Positions 1-9,612 are shown, counted from the first letter of the stretch. The stretch is 63,355 bases of DNA from Neobacillus novalis NBRC 102450 (GCF_001591805.1 NZ_BCVP01000033.1:1-63355), one strand, 5' to 3'. A program made the numbers and translations. The notes: generated from the letters alone by a model not told the origin.

Positions 1-95
1 TGGATAACGGGGAAAATCAAAACCAATTCCAGGGGGATAAGATCAAACTAAAATGGACTTTCAATGCCACACAAGGCAACGGTAGAGACCTGTAA
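1..95 (+). CDS. TasA/CalY-family SipW-dependent protein, C-terminal fragment (cut by window edge)
   Basis: Only the last 30 codons are inside the window, read in frame 3 up to the TAA at 93-95. The residues DNGENQNQFQGD and KLKWTFNA match the C-terminus of the complete TasA/CalY-like protein at 10062-10655 (DNGQDQNVFQGD, KLDWTFNA), so this is a paralogue of that fibre or camelysin-type protein. Its signal peptide and start lie outside the window. A hairpin terminator follows about 150 bases downstream. It marks the left part of a locus that continues to sipW at 15764. Confidence 0.75.
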   Translation, partial: DNGENQNQFQGDKIKLKWTFNATQGNGRDL

Positions 96-247
96 GATTG
101 AAAAAGGTGCGTTAGTGCAGTTCGCTAATTTCGATTTGGACCATTCTCTGTCAAAGTTGAACGTGGCTAGGTTTCGTTGATTCATATCTATTTCCTCGAT
201 TTTAGTGAGTTAATGAGACCCATTTGAAATAAAAACAATAAAGGGCT

Positions 248-280
248 GGGACAGTTGGTGAACTGTCCCGCTTTATTTAA
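248..280 (+). terminator. Rho-independent terminator after TasA/CalY fragment
   Basis: A perfect 9-bp stem, GGGACAGTT (248-256) with AACTGTCCC (261-269), has a 4-base loop and a short T-rich tail (ctttattt). The rest of 96-471 holds no convincing gene. It is AT-rich and presumably carries the promoter of the downstream prsA-like gene. Confidence 0.75.
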
Positions 281-471
281 GAGAGTTTAGAAATGGGGAA
301 ATCTAATTAGCATTTATTGGTTGATTTGATCTTTCCTTATATTGTTACGATTCAAAAAAATATCGAAGGCTTTTTAATGGTTATTCAGTCTTTTATTTGG
401 AAGGTAAACCCGGGTCAGATCCGTCAGCGGCAATGACTTTGGGGAGTTGTAAAAAATAGGAGTGAAGATAT

Positions 472-1371
472 TTGAAGAAAATGATCACAGTTTTAGCTAT
501 TTTATCATTGTTATTTTTACTTAGTGCCTGTTCTGCTCTAACCTCAGGAGAAGGGAGCAAGGTACTTGTTAAAACGGAATATGGAAATATCACAAAAGAT
601 GATTTATATAAAGAAGTAATAAGTTCCGACCGGGGAAAGGAATTAATTCAGAAGATGGTCTATATGCAAATTTTGGAGGGCAAATATGAGGTATCTGATA
701 AAGAGGTGAATCAACGGCTGGACCTTATAAAGGAAGAGGCTGGTGATAAAGATGGATATAAAATGTACCTAGAAAAACAGGGCTTTAAAAATGAAAATGA
801 ACTAAAGAATCAAATTAAACAATCCATTTATTTCTTTAAAGCAACAACAGATGGAGTGAAAGTCACAGATAAACAAATAAACGATTACTATGAACAAAAT
901 AAAGACCAATACATTGAGGTGAAAGCCAGCCATATTCTTGTCGATAAGGAGGAAACTGCTAAAGAAATAGAAAAGGAACTAAAGAATGGAGCTGACTTTG
1001 CCGAAATGGCAAAAAAACAATCGACGGATAAGGTGTCTGGCGCAGAAGGCGGGGATTTGGGCTATATCTCCGGGAGCGATGAAATGGATTCGACATTTCT
1101 AGCGGCAGCTTTAAAATTGAAAAAAGATGAGGTGAGCGAACCAATCAAGACAAAGTTCGGCTATCACATCATTAAGGTAACAGACAGAAAGGAAACGCCA
1201 TTAAGCAAGGTCAAGAATCAAATCAAAGAAACGCTCCTGGGTAAAGATGCAAAACCCCTACAGGAGATCTTAAACAAAATAAATAAGGAAATTGAGGTTA
1301 AAGGGGATGCATTTAAAGATGCCTTTAAGGATGTGGAAATACAACAACGACAAGACATCCCTCAACTTTAA
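472..1371 (+). CDS. prsA: PrsA-like foldase lipoprotein (parvulin peptidyl-prolyl isomerase)
   Basis: The 299-residue protein has a lipoprotein signal peptide with lipobox LLSAC (Cys20), so it should be anchored to the outer face of the membrane. A PpiC/parvulin domain runs over about residues 150-241 (KASHILVDKEE, GGDLGYI, FGYHIIKVTD). An N-terminal SurA/PrsA-like helical part precedes it and a charged tail follows. The start is TTG at 472, with GGAGTG about 9 bases upstream. PrsA proteins assist folding of secreted enzymes after Sec export. Its place immediately before four large secreted proteases suggests it serves them (inference). A second prsA-like gene lies at the other end of the locus (15926-16813, minus strand). 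Confidence 0.85.
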   Translation: MKKMITVLAILSLLFLLSACSALTSGEGSKVLVKTEYGNITKDDLYKEVISSDRGKELIQKMVYMQILEGKYEVSDKEVNQRLDLIKEEAGDKDGYKMYLEKQGFKNENELKNQIKQSIYFFKATTDGVKVTDKQINDYYEQNKDQYIEVKASHILVDKEETAKEIEKELKNGADFAEMAKKQSTDKVSGAEGGDLGYISGSDEMDSTFLAAALKLKKDEVSEPIKTKFGYHIIKVTDRKETPLSKVKNQIKETLLGKDAKPLQEILNKINKEIEVKGDAFKDAFKDVEIQQRQDIPQL

Positions 1372-1443
1372 AATGTTCAGTCATTAACTGTTATTAGTAC
1401 GGTTAAAGCGTATAGCGTAAAATAAAACCACTTTTATTAAAAA

Positions 1444-1483
1444 AGAAGGTGTTCCCTAGAGGTTCATCTTCTTTTTTTTTTTA
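1444..1483 (+). terminator. Terminator after prsA-like gene
   Basis: Stem AAGAAGGTG pairs with CATCTTCTT (one G-U pair) around a 13-base loop, followed by a run of about 10 T. It separates the prsA-like gene from the protease gene at 1802. Confidence 0.8.
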
Positions 1484-1594
1484 ACATTTTAATAATAGTT
1501 TTTGATTTTTTTGAAAATATAGAATAATAGAGGAATAACTCAATAAAAGAAGTAAATTGTGCTTTATAAAGGGAATATAGCATTATTTGCAAGT

Positions 1595-1713
1595 TTAAAA
1601 ACATATTAAATTAGATTATACTAAAACTTGTTGGTTCTTTATAAAGTAAATATTGAACCTCAATAAAGTTTAGATGTTATTAATTATCTGATTAATAACA
1701 TGTTTGGTTCTTT
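1595..1713 (+). promoter_or_regulatory. Promoter and SinR-like boxes in the leader of the first M4-S15 gene
   Basis: A candidate sigma-A promoter has TTAAAA (1595-1600), a 16-base spacer and TATACT (1617-1622). Two copies of GTTCTTT, the core described for SinR operators in B. subtilis (GTTCTYT), lie at 1634-1640 and 1707-1713, just downstream of the -10. The block from about 1587 onward aligns with the leader of the TasA/CalY gene near 9791-9844 (shared TTTGCAAGTTT, TTATACTAAAA and GTTCTT at the same spacing). The untranslated leader would be about 170 bases. SinR control is an inference from the motif; sinR itself is not in the window. The rest of 1372-1801 is AT-rich non-coding DNA. Confidence 0.5.
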
Positions 1714-1801
1714 AAAAGTTCAAAAATACAAAGAGAGGTGATTTACTGTTTTTTCCATCTATCATCATTAATAAAATAATATTGCTAGGAGGGCGGGAAT
1801 A

Positions 1802-4800
1802 TTGAAGATTAATAAGAAAATAATCTCTTCTGCTTTGGCTCTATCCGTGGTACTCGGTACATTCACTACAGGAATTTCAACCCCAACTGCTCATGCAAAC
1901 GATGTTCAGGGACTAAAGATTCAATATAATGACGAGTATTTAACTCCATCTTATATAGTGGAGAATTGGGCTCCGAAAACAAAAAAGGGTTTAAGCAAGA
2001 AAGATATTGCTTTTGCTTATCTAGGGGAGAACAGCGGAAAGTTTAAACTAAAGGGGGACGCGAGAAACCACTTTAAAGTAATACAAGAACAAGCCGATAA
2101 AAAAACAGGCACCTATCACTTTAGGTTGATTGAGCAGTATAAAGGAATCCCTGTTTTTGGTACAGATTCAACAATAGCCTTGGATAAAAATGATAATGTA
2201 ACTTCTTTCTTCGGTGAGGTTGTACCTAATCTGGAAAAGGAAAATATCGATACTGTTGCGACTATTTCCGATAGTGAAGCTATTAAAATTGCAAAAGCTG
2301 CGATTGAAAAGAAAATCGGCAATGTAGAGCACTATGATGGTGATGTGACAGCTGAACAATTTATTTACGAATTCGAAGGTAAGTTCTACAACACTTATCT
2401 CGTGAAAGCCTCAACGGTAGAACCTAAGGTGGGTTACTGGCACTATTTCGTTGATGCAACAAATGGAAATATTGTTGATCGATATAATGCTTCCGATGAA
2501 GTTATCGCGTTCGGTAATGGGGTGTTCGGCGACAAGCAGATGTTTGAAGCCCAATTTATTGACGGTGTCTATGGTCTCAATGATACAACAAGAGGAAAAG
2601 GAATCGTTACGAATGACGCAAAGAACGCTAACAAAATGGTAACAAGTCCTAGTAAAATGTTCACAGATGGAGCAGCAGTAAATGCCCATTCATTTGCACA
2701 GATGACATACGACTATTATCTAAAGACTTTTGATCGTAATTCAATTGACGATAAAGGATTTAAATTAATCTCTGCGGTCCACGTAAATAACAACTGGAAT
2801 AATGCATCATGGAATGGAAGACAAATGTCATATGGTGATGGCGATGGAATCGCCTATCACAATTTTGCAGGGGGATTAGACGTTGCTGCGCATGAGTTGA
2901 CTCATGGAGTAACTGAACATACAGCAAATTTAATCTATTCAAACGAATCCGGTGCCCTTAACGAATCCATCTCCGATATATTTTCTAAAATGGTTGACAG
3001 AAATGATAATGAATGGCTAATTGGAGCGAAGATTGTAAAAGATGGCAGAAAAGCACTTCGTTCAATGAGTAATCCGGCCGAAATCGTGGATACCAGAACT
3101 GAAAGCGGTTTCTCTCCTGATCATTGGAGTAAGCGCTACATCGGTACGTTGGATAATGGCGGAGTTCATATTAACAGCAGTATTAACAACAAAGCTGCTT
3201 ATCTTATTTCCGAGGGTGGAGCCCATTACGGTGTAACCGTCAAAGGAGTCGGACGTGAAGCAACAGAGCAAATTTATTACCGTGCCCTAACAAAATATTT
3301 AACAGCTAGGTCCAACTTTACTATGATGAGACAAGCTGCCATCCAAGCTGCTACAGACTTATATGGAGCTAATTCCAAAGAAGTTAAAGCTGTACAACAA
3401 GCATATACGGCTGTTGGGGTAAATGATTCAACAACTAAAATTGAACTCGAAAACGGGATGACAAAGCCTATTTATTCTACCGATGATGCGATTGTTGAGA
3501 ATCTTTTCGTTGAAACTACGGTAGACAGTGATCGTGACGGGAAACGTGACAAAATTTCAATTCAAGTGATGAGACCTAAAACGGATCCGGGCATTAAAGT
3601 TCCAGCCATTTATGAGATTAGTCCTTATCGCTCTGGAATCTTAAATGTGCCTGTCTATAATGTTGATGTCGAACTTACACCTGTACCTGGACCGGATGGT
3701 CAAAGTGGAGGCAAGCCTAATGCTCGACCGGCGAACCTAGGAACAATTGGAAATTATTATGTTCCTAGAGGATATGCAGTCATCCTAGCTGAAAGTATTG
3801 GAACAGGAAAGTCAGAGGGCTGCCCAACTACTGGTGATGAAAATGAGACTCTCGCAGCAAAATCAGTCATTGACTGGTTGAATGGCAGTGCCAAAGCATA
3901 TACAACTGATGGAAAGGAAGTTACCGCTGAATGGTCGACTGGAAACGTTGGGATGACAGGTACTTCTTACAACGGAACATTGCCTAACGCAGTTGCAACT
4001 ACTGGTGTTAAAGGCTTAAAGGCAATTTTGCCAATCTCAGCAATCAGCAGTTGGTATGATTATTACCGCGCAAATGGTGCCGTCATCGCACCGGGAGGTT
4101 ACCAAGGGGAAGATGCTGACAATATGGCAGCAGCTGTATTGACAAGGAAGATGCCTGAAGTCTGCCATAAGATTATTGATGAATTTACAGTCGGATTAGA
4201 CAGGAAGTCGGGCGATTATAATAGCTTCTGGGATAAACGTAATTTTGTCAAAGATGCAAAAAATATTAAGGCGAGTGTTTTTATTGTCCATGGCCTTAGT
4301 GATTGGAATGTGAAGACGAAACATTTCGACCAATGGTGGAAAGCACTAGAACAAAATAATGTGCCGCGGAAGATGTGGCTCCATCAAGGAGGCCATGGAG
4401 GTACGACGACAAACAATTGGAAACAAAGCGAAAACAAATGGTTTGATTATTGGTTATATGGAGTTGACAACGGAATTATGGACGAACCAGCCGTCGATGT
4501 TCAACGTGAGGATAAAACGTGGCAGAAACAATCTAATTGGCCAGAGGCTACTGCCGTTCCCGTTAAACTGCAATTGGGGTCGGCTGAAGGGAGTTCTGCA
4601 GGCGTATTAAGCATCTTGCCGCTTGCTGACAAACCAAATGAGAAAAAATCTTTGATTGATGACCCAAAGAAAAAAGCGACTACTCTAATTACAAATCCTG
4701 ATGTGGAAAATCCGAACCGTCTTGTCTATTTGACTCAAGCACTTACAGAAGATGCACGGATCAGCGGTACGCCTTTCGTAAGCTTAAAGGCAAGCATTGA

Positions 4801-5119
4801 CCGTCCAGTTTCAAACTTGACCGCTCTGCTTGTTGATTATAGCGGTTCTAAAGCCACGGTTATTACGCGTGGATGGATGGACCCACAAAACTTACAAGGT
4901 GCTGATCGTTCGGAAAGGCTTGTCCCTAATCAAGAATATACATTTAAATGGGACATGCAGCCGGAAGATTACGTATTTAAAAAAGGAAGCAAGATCGGTC
5001 TGGTTATTATCGCCACTGATTACGATTATACCCAACGACCATCCGGGGGAACAAAAATCACGATAACACCTACAAGCAGTGAATTTACTTTGCCGATTGT
5101 CGGTGGAATTAAAAAGTAG
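1802..5119 (+). CDS. Secreted bifunctional protease: thermolysin-like M4 metalloprotease fused to S15 Xaa-Pro dipeptidyl-peptidase (copy 1)
   Basis: The 1105-residue preproprotein starts at TTG 1802, 8 bases after AGGAGGG. It has a Sec signal peptide (about 1-33), FTP and PepSY-type propeptide (about 35-230), and an M4 catalytic domain with zinc ligands H364-E-L-T-H368 and E388 and catalytic H456 in GGVHINSS. M4 ends near the AVGV at about residue 540. An S15 alpha/beta-hydrolase follows directly, with nucleophile S722 (GTSYNG), D834 (HGLSDWN) and H865 (GGHGG), then a jelly-roll-type PepX C-domain. M4 neutral proteases normally end near 540 residues, so the second half is a true fusion. Expected role: endoprotease cutting plus removal of X-Pro dipeptides outside the cell. 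Residues 220-400 are almost identical to the protease at 10728, while the propeptide is closer to the neighbour at 5336, suggesting gene conversion. Confidence 0.9.
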   Translation: MKINKKIISSALALSVVLGTFTTGISTPTAHANDVQGLKIQYNDEYLTPSYIVENWAPKTKKGLSKKDIAFAYLGENSGKFKLKGDARNHFKVIQEQADKKTGTYHFRLIEQYKGIPVFGTDSTIALDKNDNVTSFFGEVVPNLEKENIDTVATISDSEAIKIAKAAIEKKIGNVEHYDGDVTAEQFIYEFEGKFYNTYLVKASTVEPKVGYWHYFVDATNGNIVDRYNASDEVIAFGNGVFGDKQMFEAQFIDGVYGLNDTTRGKGIVTNDAKNANKMVTSPSKMFTDGAAVNAHSFAQMTYDYYLKTFDRNSIDDKGFKLISAVHVNNNWNNASWNGRQMSYGDGDGIAYHNFAGGLDVAAHELTHGVTEHTANLIYSNESGALNESISDIFSKMVDRNDNEWLIGAKIVKDGRKALRSMSNPAEIVDTRTESGFSPDHWSKRYIGTLDNGGVHINSSINNKAAYLISEGGAHYGVTVKGVGREATEQIYYRALTKYLTARSNFTMMRQAAIQAATDLYGANSKEVKAVQQAYTAVGVNDSTTKIELENGMTKPIYSTDDAIVENLFVETTVDSDRDGKRDKISIQVMRPKTDPGIKVPAIYEISPYRSGILNVPVYNVDVELTPVPGPDGQSGGKPNARPANLGTIGNYYVPRGYAVILAESIGTGKSEGCPTTGDENETLAAKSVIDWLNGSAKAYTTDGKEVTAEWSTGNVGMTGTSYNGTLPNAVATTGVKGLKAILPISAISSWYDYYRANGAVIAPGGYQGEDADNMAAAVLTRKMPEVCHKIIDEFTVGLDRKSGDYNSFWDKRNFVKDAKNIKASVFIVHGLSDWNVKTKHFDQWWKALEQNNVPRKMWLHQGGHGGTTTNNWKQSENKWFDYWLYGVDNGIMDEPAVDVQREDKTWQKQSNWPEATAVPVKLQLGSAEGSSAGVLSILPLADKPNEKKSLIDDPKKKATTLITNPDVENPNRLVYLTQALTEDARISGTPFVSLKASIDRPVSNLTALLVDYSGSKATVITRGWMDPQNLQGADRSERLVPNQEYTFKWDMQPEDYVFKKGSKIGLVIIATDYDYTQRPSGGTKITITPTSSEFTLPIVGGIKK

Positions 5120-5192
5120 ATTTTGAAATTAAGAGGTAAAGAGTTAGATAACAAGTTTTTTATATGAGGTACTAAGGTTTCCTAGATCATGA

Positions 5193-5231
5193 ATTGAGCC
5201 GACAACTGATGATACAGACTGCCGGCTCAAT
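5193..5231 (+). terminator. Hairpin after copy 1 (weak terminator)
   Basis: ATTGAGCCG (5193-5201) pairs perfectly with CGGCTCAAT (5223-5231) around a 21-base loop. There is no T-run, so it may stabilise the mRNA or terminate weakly rather than act as a classical intrinsic terminator. Confidence 0.5.
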
Positions 5232-5335
5232 ATGCATAAAATCCAACAAAACTATTAACTTGGCGGTTATTTTTTCAATAATTTATAGGCTAAAAAAATA
5301 AATAGAAAGAGATATTTGTAAGGAGGGCGTGGGAA

Positions 5336-8300
5336 TTGAAGATAAAGAAAAATATGATTTCATCCGTTTTGGCACTGTCCGTTGTAATTGGCACATTCAC
5401 AACAGGCAGTTCACTTGCAACAGCACAAGAAGCTGCAGCACAAGGACCGAAGATTCAGTATAATGACCAGTACGATACCCCATCTTATATTGTAGAAAAT
5501 TGGGCCCCGAAATCGAAAAAAGGCTTAAGCAAGAAAGAGATTGCCTTTGCCTATCTTGGAGAGAACGGCCAAAAGTTTAAACTAAAGGGTGACATGAATA
5601 AGCACTTTAAAGTAACAGAAGAACAAGCTGATAAAAAGACAGGAACCTATCACTTTAGACTAATTGAGCAATATAAAGGAATTCCTATTTTTGGCTCTGA
5701 TTCGACAATTGCCTTGGACAAAAATGATAATGTGACATCCTTTTTCGGCGAAGTAGTTCCTAATCTGGATGATAAAGAGATTTATACAGAGACAGCTATT
5801 TCAGATAAAGATGCTATTAAACTAGCAAAAGAAGCGATTGAAAAGAAAATTGGCAAAGTAGACAAGTATGATGGTGACGTGACGTCCGAACAATTTATTT
5901 ATGAGTTTGAGGGTAAGTTCTATAACACTTATCTCATAAAAGCCTCAACGGTAGAACCTAAGGTGGGTTACTGGCATTACTTCGTTGACGCCACAAACGG
6001 GAAGATTGTGGACAACTATAATGCTGCTCAGGAAGTGACGACATTTGGGTATGGTGTTTTCAATAACAAGCAGATGTTTGAAGCCCAGTTGATCGACGGT
6101 GTATACGGGATGTATGATTCGACACGCGGAAAAGGGGTAGTCACAAACGATGCGAAGAACGGCAACAAAATGGTCACGAGCTCTAGTAAAATGTTCAATC
6201 AAGACGGTGCCGCAGTAGACGCTCATGCCAATGCTCAGAAGGTCTATGATTACTTCCTCAAAACTTTTGAGCGCAATTCAGTAGATGACAATGGGCAGCA
6301 ATTGATCTCTGCTGTACACGTAAATACTGATTGGAATAATGCCTCATGGAACGGAAGACAAATGTCGTACGGTGATGGTGATGGAGTCACTTATCACAAC
6401 TTTGCTGCGGGATTAGATGTGGCAGCGCATGAGATTGCCCATGGCGTCACACAGCATACAGCTAACTTAGTTTATCGAAATGAATCAGGTGCCTTAAACG
6501 AATCGATGTCTGATATCTTTGCGGCAATGGTTGACAGAGATGATCATGAATGGCTGATCGGAGAAAAGATCGTAAAAGATGGAAGAAGAGCCTTACGTTC
6601 TATGAGTAACCCTGCTGAAATCGTAGACACCAGAACTGATAGCGGATTCTCACCTGACCATTGGAGCAAACGCTATATTGGTACATTAGATAGTGGCGGG
6701 GTCCATATCAATAGTAGTATCAACAACAAAGCTGCCTATCTGATCTCTGAAGGCGGCAAGCACTACGGTGTAACTGTTAAGGGGGTTGGCCGTGAAGCGA
6801 CAGAGCAAATCTATTACCGTGCTCTTTCTAAATATTTAACAGCTAGTTCCAACTTTAGCATGATGAGACAAGCTGCCATTCAAGCTGCAACAGATTTATA
6901 TGGCACTAATTCTACAGCTGTTAAAGCTGTAAATGCTGCTTATGATGCTGTTGGTGTATTTGAAAATGGTTTGTCTCAAGCAAGATATTCCTACAAAGAT
7001 GCAATTCGTGAAACAGTTTATATCCAAACAAACCTAGATACAAATAAAGATGGCATCCCTGATCGGATTGCAGCTGACATCATCCGTCCGAAAGAAACGG
7101 AAGATGGACTAGTCGTACCAGTAATTATGATCGCAAGTCCTTATTATGATAATCTTGGACGCGGTAATGAATCACAGCTTAAGAAATATAAAAATGGGAA
7201 ACCTGACTCGTTCCCGCTTTATTTTGATAACTATTTTGTTCCACGCGGTTATGCTGTGGTACAGGTAGATATGATTGGTACTAACCAGTCTGACGGTTGT
7301 CCAAAAACAGGAGGAACTGAAGAAACCGAAGGTGTGGTTGCGGTTATCGATTGGTTAAATGGAAGAACGGCTGGAACCAATAAAAGTGGTAATGAGATGA
7401 AGGCGAGCTGGAGCACTGGAAAAGTAGGGATGTATGGTAAATCCTATGATGGCACCCTTGCAAACGCTGTGGCTGCAACCGGTGTTAAAGGCTTAGAAAC
7501 CATTGTTCCTGTTGGATCAATCAGTAGCTGGTATGATTATTATCGTTCAAATGGCACAGTTTATTTTACTAATGGTCCCAATAATCTGGCTAATACAGTA
7601 GGTAACGCTTTACGTCGCGCGCAATGTACACCTGTACGTGAAGAATTGAGAGTAGGGGCAGATGATGCAACCGGAAACTATAATGATTTCTGGGATAGTC
7701 GGGACTATGTTAAAAATGCGGATAAGGTAAAAGCCAGTGTTTTCATGATTCATGGCTTAAACGATTTAAACGTTAAAGCAAATAATTATTCTCAATGGTG
7801 GGAACAACTTGCGCAAAATAAAGTTCCTCGAAAAATTTGGCTTACACAAACAGGACATACCGAACCATTTGACTACCGTCGTGACGAATGGGTAAAAACA
7901 ATTCACCGTTGGTTCGACTATTGGCTGCTAGGAATAAATAACGGCATCATGGACGAGCCTATGGCGGATATTGAGCATGATCCGAATGTTTGGGAGAAGC
8001 ATTCCTCCTGGCCAGATATTAATACAAAGAAGGTAACGTTACGATTAGGAATTGGTGAAAATGATACTGCTGGAAGTTTAACTACAAATCCGGCAGAGGG
8101 AAAACCGACGATCAGCTTTACTAATAATCCTTTGTTAACGGAAACCCAAGCGGTCACAAATCAGTTAACGAAGCGTAATGATCGAGTCGTTTTCCTTTCT
8201 CCTGAATTGACGGAAGAAGTGCGGCTTAGTGGTGTGCCAGAGTTCGAAATACATGGCAAAGTAAGCGGGGGAGAGGCCAATCTTACAGCTTATTTAGTTG

Positions 8301-8710
8301 ATTACGGCACAGGTACGAGGGTTGATTATGGAAATGGTGAAGGTATCCAGACTATTAGTACTGTTGACTGTATAGGGGACAGCAGCGATGCAGATTCAGC
8401 CTGCTATAAACGGGTCTCAGTTCGTACCAAAACTTCAGCTTATGAAGTTGTTAGCCGCGGCTGGATGGATACGAAGAACTATAATTCTCTTCGAGTTGGT
8501 GAAATACTAAATCCTGACCAAACCTATCGTTTTAACTTTAAAGGTCTTCCACACGACTATTTATTTAAGCCTGGTCACAAGATCGGCATCGTGATAACAA
8601 GCAGTACAAGGACAAATACAGTAGCAAAACAAAAAGCTGCGACTATTGAAATGGACCTTGGGAAAAGCAAAATCGATTTACCAACTGTTGGAGGCAAAGG
8701 AGATTTTTAA
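5336..8710 (+). CDS. Secreted bifunctional protease: M4 metalloprotease fused to S15 Xaa-Pro dipeptidyl-peptidase (copy 2)
   Basis: The 1124-residue protein starts at TTG 5336 with AAGGAGGG 7-9 bases upstream. Architecture matches copy 1: signal peptide ending near the ATAQEA region, FTP/PepSY propeptide, then M4 domain with H365-E-I-A-H369, E389 and GGVHINSS. The S15 half begins near residue 545, with S703 (GKSYDG), D810 (HGLNDLN) and H841 (QTGHTE), and ends in a C-terminal beta domain. All catalytic residues of both protease classes are present. Its S15 half looks closer to secreted Xaa-Pro dipeptidyl-peptidases than copy 1 does. A C-terminal-domain insertion near residues 990-1035 carries two extra cysteines (VDCIGD, SACYKR) absent from copy 1. 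It should act outside the cell on proline-containing proteins. Confidence 0.9.
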   Translation: MKIKKNMISSVLALSVVIGTFTTGSSLATAQEAAAQGPKIQYNDQYDTPSYIVENWAPKSKKGLSKKEIAFAYLGENGQKFKLKGDMNKHFKVTEEQADKKTGTYHFRLIEQYKGIPIFGSDSTIALDKNDNVTSFFGEVVPNLDDKEIYTETAISDKDAIKLAKEAIEKKIGKVDKYDGDVTSEQFIYEFEGKFYNTYLIKASTVEPKVGYWHYFVDATNGKIVDNYNAAQEVTTFGYGVFNNKQMFEAQLIDGVYGMYDSTRGKGVVTNDAKNGNKMVTSSSKMFNQDGAAVDAHANAQKVYDYFLKTFERNSVDDNGQQLISAVHVNTDWNNASWNGRQMSYGDGDGVTYHNFAAGLDVAAHEIAHGVTQHTANLVYRNESGALNESMSDIFAAMVDRDDHEWLIGEKIVKDGRRALRSMSNPAEIVDTRTDSGFSPDHWSKRYIGTLDSGGVHINSSINNKAAYLISEGGKHYGVTVKGVGREATEQIYYRALSKYLTASSNFSMMRQAAIQAATDLYGTNSTAVKAVNAAYDAVGVFENGLSQARYSYKDAIRETVYIQTNLDTNKDGIPDRIAADIIRPKETEDGLVVPVIMIASPYYDNLGRGNESQLKKYKNGKPDSFPLYFDNYFVPRGYAVVQVDMIGTNQSDGCPKTGGTEETEGVVAVIDWLNGRTAGTNKSGNEMKASWSTGKVGMYGKSYDGTLANAVAATGVKGLETIVPVGSISSWYDYYRSNGTVYFTNGPNNLANTVGNALRRAQCTPVREELRVGADDATGNYNDFWDSRDYVKNADKVKASVFMIHGLNDLNVKANNYSQWWEQLAQNKVPRKIWLTQTGHTEPFDYRRDEWVKTIHRWFDYWLLGINNGIMDEPMADIEHDPNVWEKHSSWPDINTKKVTLRLGIGENDTAGSLTTNPAEGKPTISFTNNPLLTETQAVTNQLTKRNDRVVFLSPELTEEVRLSGVPEFEIHGKVSGGEANLTAYLVDYGTGTRVDYGNGEGIQTISTVDCIGDSSDADSACYKRVSVRTKTSAYEVVSRGWMDTKNYNSLRVGEILNPDQTYRFNFKGLPHDYLFKPGHKIGIVITSSTRTNTVAKQKAATIEMDLGKSKIDLPTVGGKGDF

Positions 8711-8746
8711 TAACAGATAGAGAAACAGATTATGCATGTTTAGGAA

Positions 8747-8793
8747 TATCTCACCAGTCCTTAAATTAGTTTTTTCTAGCGGCTGGTGAGAGT
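8747..8793 (+). terminator. Hairpin after copy 2
   Basis: TCTCACCAG (8749-8757) pairs with CTGGTGAGA (8783-8791) around a 25-base loop that contains a T-run. No T-tail follows the 3' arm, so its strength as a terminator is uncertain. Confidence 0.45.
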
Positions 8794-8856
8794 ATATCAT
8801 AAAAATTTTGCTATAGAGAGTTAATCGAATCATAGACTTATTAGAGGAGCGAGAAA

Positions 8857-9565
8857 ATGAAAATTTACAAGAAAGTGGTTTCTAATGGTTTTGCCCCGTC
8901 CATTGTACTCGGTACATTTTCTACGGTAGGTTCGCTTGCCACGACACTGGAAGTTGAAGCCCAGTGCCCAAAGATTCAACATATTGAGGAGAACATGACC
9001 CCGTCTTTTTTTGCGGAAACATGGGCTCCGGAATCGAAAAAAAGGCATGAGTAAGAAGGATATAGTCTTTGCCTATCTTAAAAAGACTAGCCCAAGTTTT
9101 CAATTAAAAGGTGACATGGAAAAACACTTTATGGTGATAGAAGAACAGGATGATATAAAAACCGGAACACACCACTTTAGATTGATTCAGCAATATAAGG
9201 GTATCCCTATTTATGCTTCTGATATAACAGTCGCATTAGACAAAAATGATAATGTCATGGCATTCTTTGGTAAGGTATTACCTGAACCTGACGATAAACT
9301 CCTCAATAAAGTTGCAGCTATTTCTGAAAAGGGAGCTATTAAAAAAGCGAAAGAAGCGATTGAAAAGAAAATTGGAAAAGTGAAACAGTATGATGGCGAT
9401 GTGACCGCCGAGCAATATATCTATGAATTTGAGGGTATGTTCTACTATACATATCTCGTAAAAGCTTCAACGGTAGAACCCAAGGTAGGCTACTGGCATT
9501 ATTTCGTTGATGCCACTAATGGAAACATTGTAGATAACTATAATGCCGCGGAAGCGTTTGATTAG
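8857..9565 (+). pseudogene. Frameshifted, propeptide-only M4 protease relic
   Basis: ATG at 8857 follows a good site (GAGGAG). Translation gives a signal peptide and the start of the FTP propeptide, but stops at 9052-9054. The frame breaks in a run of seven A (9037-9043), where the intact paralogue at 5336 has six. In the other frame the homology resumes (GMSKKDIVFAYL) and continues through PepSY to VDNYNAA, ending at TAG 9563-9565. The catalytic domain is missing apart from a few decayed codons (DFKNKQ against VFNNKQ). The signal sequence has also drifted. It is most likely a degenerate relic. A sequencing error in the A-run would instead make it an intact secreted propeptide of about 236 residues, which could act in trans as chaperone or inhibitor. 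Confidence 0.8.
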
Positions 9566-9612
9566 AGGGACTTCAAAAACAAGCAAAGCATGAATTGGTG
9601 ATCCCCAGTAGC

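Noticed and set aside
2411..2689. Antisense open frame of 92 codons in the first protease gene, with similar antisense frames at 5945-6226 and 11310-11612
   Set aside because: They recur at the same place only because the sense genes are homologous; none has a convincing ribosome site or family match. They are shadows of conserved sense codons.
8857..9054. Programmed -1 frameshift at the A7 run of the propeptide relic
   Set aside because: A -1 shift at this site runs into a stop within three codons (AAG GCA TGA). Restoration needs +1 or loss of one A, so the classical slippery-site mechanism does not apply.
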